64,000 nt of DNA from Streptomyces fuscichromogenes (GTDB lineage: Bacteria; Actinomycetota; Actinomycetes; Streptomycetales; Streptomycetaceae): contig NZ_BMML01000011.1 in the NCBI RefSeq assembly GCF_014645815.1, positions 186,001 through 250,000 on the forward strand, read 5' to 3'. The notes beneath the pieces are model-generated. The model did no database searches. It was not told the origin of the DNA and saw only the letters and a list, made by a program, of their open reading frames with translations. The position numbers and the translations under genes were made by a program. Positions 62,715 to 64,000 of the stretch are shown here, in pieces (positions within the stretch are counted from its first letter, which is position 1; each line of letters begins with the position of its first letter).

Positions 62715-63025
62715 CGGCCGATTCAGTTCGTCAACCGTCCCCGGACTGCCTCGAGCACCACCAGGCCCGGGTGCGGGTGACGTCGGCCCGGAAGCAGGCC
62801 ACCGCTCCAGCGACGAGCAGGTGCGCGAAGTACGGCGGCGTCTAGCCGTACTCGCTGGGCGCCACTTCCTGGGGCACCTCCTCGCGGATCGCGGCGAGGA
62901 TGGACGGATGATCGGTGGAGACCGGCTCCTCGATAACAGGTCGCCCCATCGTTGGCGAGCGCCCTGCCCACCCGCACGGCCTGCTTGGTAGCGTAGCCGC
63001 TGGTGGCGTCGACGTAGAGTTCCAT
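62715..63025 (-). pseudogene. Mandelate racemase/enolase-superfamily enzyme remnant
   Basis: 'MELYVDATSGYATKQAVRVG' corresponds to the metal-binding barrel strand (VDANxAYS). A frameshift near 62945 leads to 'VIEEPVSTDHPSILAAIREE' and 'VAPSEYG', then a TAG (Tyr expected) and 'TPPYFAHLLVAGAVACFRAD'. Thus one frameshift and one nonsense mutation in the central barrel; the N- and C-terminal domains are missing. Confidence 0.65.
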
Positions 63026-63385
63026 CGAGTCGTGCCCGCCGGTGGGCTTCGGCCGCTTCGTCGCCCAATCCCGAGCATCACTCCGAGTTCGGCGAATCTC
63101 CGTCCGCCTGTAGCGTCGGGCGTGTCACCGTCTGTCTCGGTCATCAGGACTTTTTCGTATAGAGATCGCGCGCATGTACACCCTGGCCAGGGACTCCGCT
63201 GTCAAAGCCTGAAACCGGGCCAGTACGCGGCTCGGCGCTGTCCTGTGGTGTGGCGTCGGTCTGTCCGGCTGCGTCGCTGCTGTGGGCGGGGCGTCCGTGC
63301 CCCGCGGTGTCGAGGGCGCGTTGGCGGGTGAGCGGGACCTGCGCCTCCGGACGGACCGACTGTTGGTCTCGGGTTTGTGCGCCCC
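63026..63385. other. Intergenic stretch, no recognised gene
   Basis: About 360 bp with only shadow ORFs; possibly further remains of the enolase-family gene. Confidence 0.3.
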
Positions 63386-64000
63386 TCACACCGGGGACGC
63401 GACGCTCTTGACGTAGGAGACGGCGTCGTCGAGGCCGATGACATCGCCGTACTTGGCGTCGATGTCGAACAGGTTAGCCTCGTGCGGGCCCGGTGCCCGG
63501 TCGCCCACGCACTCGCGCGGGACGAGCACCGGGAACCCCGAGGACACCGAGTCGATCGCGGTGGCCCTGATGCAGCCGCTCGTGGTGGAACCGCAGACCA
63601 GCACGGTATCGACGCGCAGGCCGGCCAGCAGCCCCGCCAGTCCGGTACCGAAGAACGCCGAGGCGTTCTTCTTGAGGAGCACGTGGTCGGTGTCGGCGAG
63701 GGGCAGCCGCCCGTCGATGTCCAGGGCCGTGGTGCCGGCCCGGAGGGCCTTGAGCCCCGGTGCCTTCTGCAGCCAGGCCACCGACCGGTGTTCGGCCGCG
63801 GTGTAACCGATGGTGGTGTAGATGACCGGTACCCCCGCCGGACGTGCCGCTTCGATCAGAGTCGCGGTCGCCTCGACGACTTCGGTGAGGTCGGATCCGG
63901 TCGGGTAGGCGGGGTCGGTGAAGCCGTTGTTGAGGTCGACCACGACGATCGCCGGCCGCTCACCCCGGGTGATCCTTCCTCCGAGTCCGGAGTCCTCGTA
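63386..64000 (-). CDS. Isochorismatase-fold cysteine hydrolase, N-carbamoylsarcosine amidase-like (5' end beyond window)
   Basis: The frame is open to the window edge: 204 residues of a cysteine hydrolase. The triad is visible: Asp in 'PAIVVVDLNNGFTDPAYPTG', Lys in 'HVLLKKNASAFFGTGL', and Cys in 'CGSTTSGCIRATAID'. The preceding 'YEDSGLGGRITRGERPA' matches the entry sequence of N-carbamoylsarcosine amidases, which hydrolyse a carbamoyl group to CO2 and ammonia. Only a short N-terminus is missing. Substrate from homology only. Confidence 0.85.
   Translation of the reverse strand, partial: YEDSGLGGRITRGERPAIVVVDLNNGFTDPAYPTGSDLTEVVEATATLIEAARPAGVPVIYTTIGYTAAEHRSVAWLQKAPGLKALRAGTTALDIDGRLPLADTDHVLLKKNASAFFGTGLAGLLAGLRVDTVLVCGSTTSGCIRATAIDSVSSGFPVLVPRECVGDRAPGPHEANLFDIDAKYGDVIGLDDAVSYVKSVASPV

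Overview
The window is high-GC actinobacterial DNA, most likely from a Streptomyces chromosome arm. The evidence is third-position-GC-rich ORFs, GTG starts, translationally coupled operons with 4-bp ATGA/GTGA overlaps, many TetR/GntR regulators, the fused mutase IcmF, the AccA/AccB/AccE carboxylase, the DUF6230/DUF6114 pair, and a dense scatter of insertion-sequence relics. No rRNA, tRNA or CRISPR array was recognised.

Layout. 1-5.8 kb: end of a MaoC-type gene, a metallo-beta-lactamase-fold hydrolase, a TetR regulator, and a coupled aldehyde dehydrogenase/alcohol dehydrogenase pair. 6.0-13.0 kb: a PAS-GAF-PP2C-HATPase (SpoIIE-type) phosphatase whose C-terminus has been overwritten by a transposase fragment, IS relics, a 3-hydroxyacyl-CoA dehydrogenase remnant, and icmF with an 18-bp palindromic operator. 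13.5-27.9 kb: the most coherent system, an apparently complete L-fucose regulon. A secreted alpha-L-fucosidase is divergent from a 12-gene operon encoding an ABC sugar importer, a mutarotase, a sugar dehydrogenase, a lactonase, L-fuconate dehydratase, an SDR, a Zn-dehydrogenase, a KDPG-type aldolase, a PfkB kinase and a GntR regulator; a matched inverted-repeat pair lies in the divergent promoter region.

28.4-35.4 kb: a divergent acyl-CoA (beta-oxidation-like) cluster of unknown substrate. It holds an enoyl-CoA hydratase, a thiolase-like protein lacking the usual nucleophilic cysteine with a DUF35 partner, and opposite them an acyl-CoA synthetase, two SDRs and a second hydratase. The operator between them resembles a site just downstream of the first TetR gene. 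35.6-39.3 kb: a secreted probable beta-propeller protein and the lower-GC DUF6114/DUF6230 pair. 39.5-42.1 kb: IS relics, a P-loop kinase pseudogene and a complete 1032-bp IS5-family element. 42.3-47.9 kb: acyl-CoA carboxylase alpha, epsilon and beta genes interleaved with remains of a B12-dependent mutase, then a TetR gene.

48-55 kb: a cytochrome P450, a freshly inserted ISL3-family element (perfect 31-bp TIRs, 8-bp duplication) and a run of broken genes (MMPL transporter, secreted hydrolase, ETF-alpha, IS21 and IS5 relics). 55.5-64 kb: a DUF3068 membrane protein, a 2.3-kb stretch without a recognisable gene, two TetR regulators, an MpaB/Lcp-type oxygenase with a palindromic operator beside its divergent TetR gene, an enolase-superfamily pseudogene, and an isochorismatase-fold amidase running off the right edge. 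Overall the intact genes serve sugar and acyl-CoA catabolism with local regulators, embedded in DNA visibly eroded by transposition.
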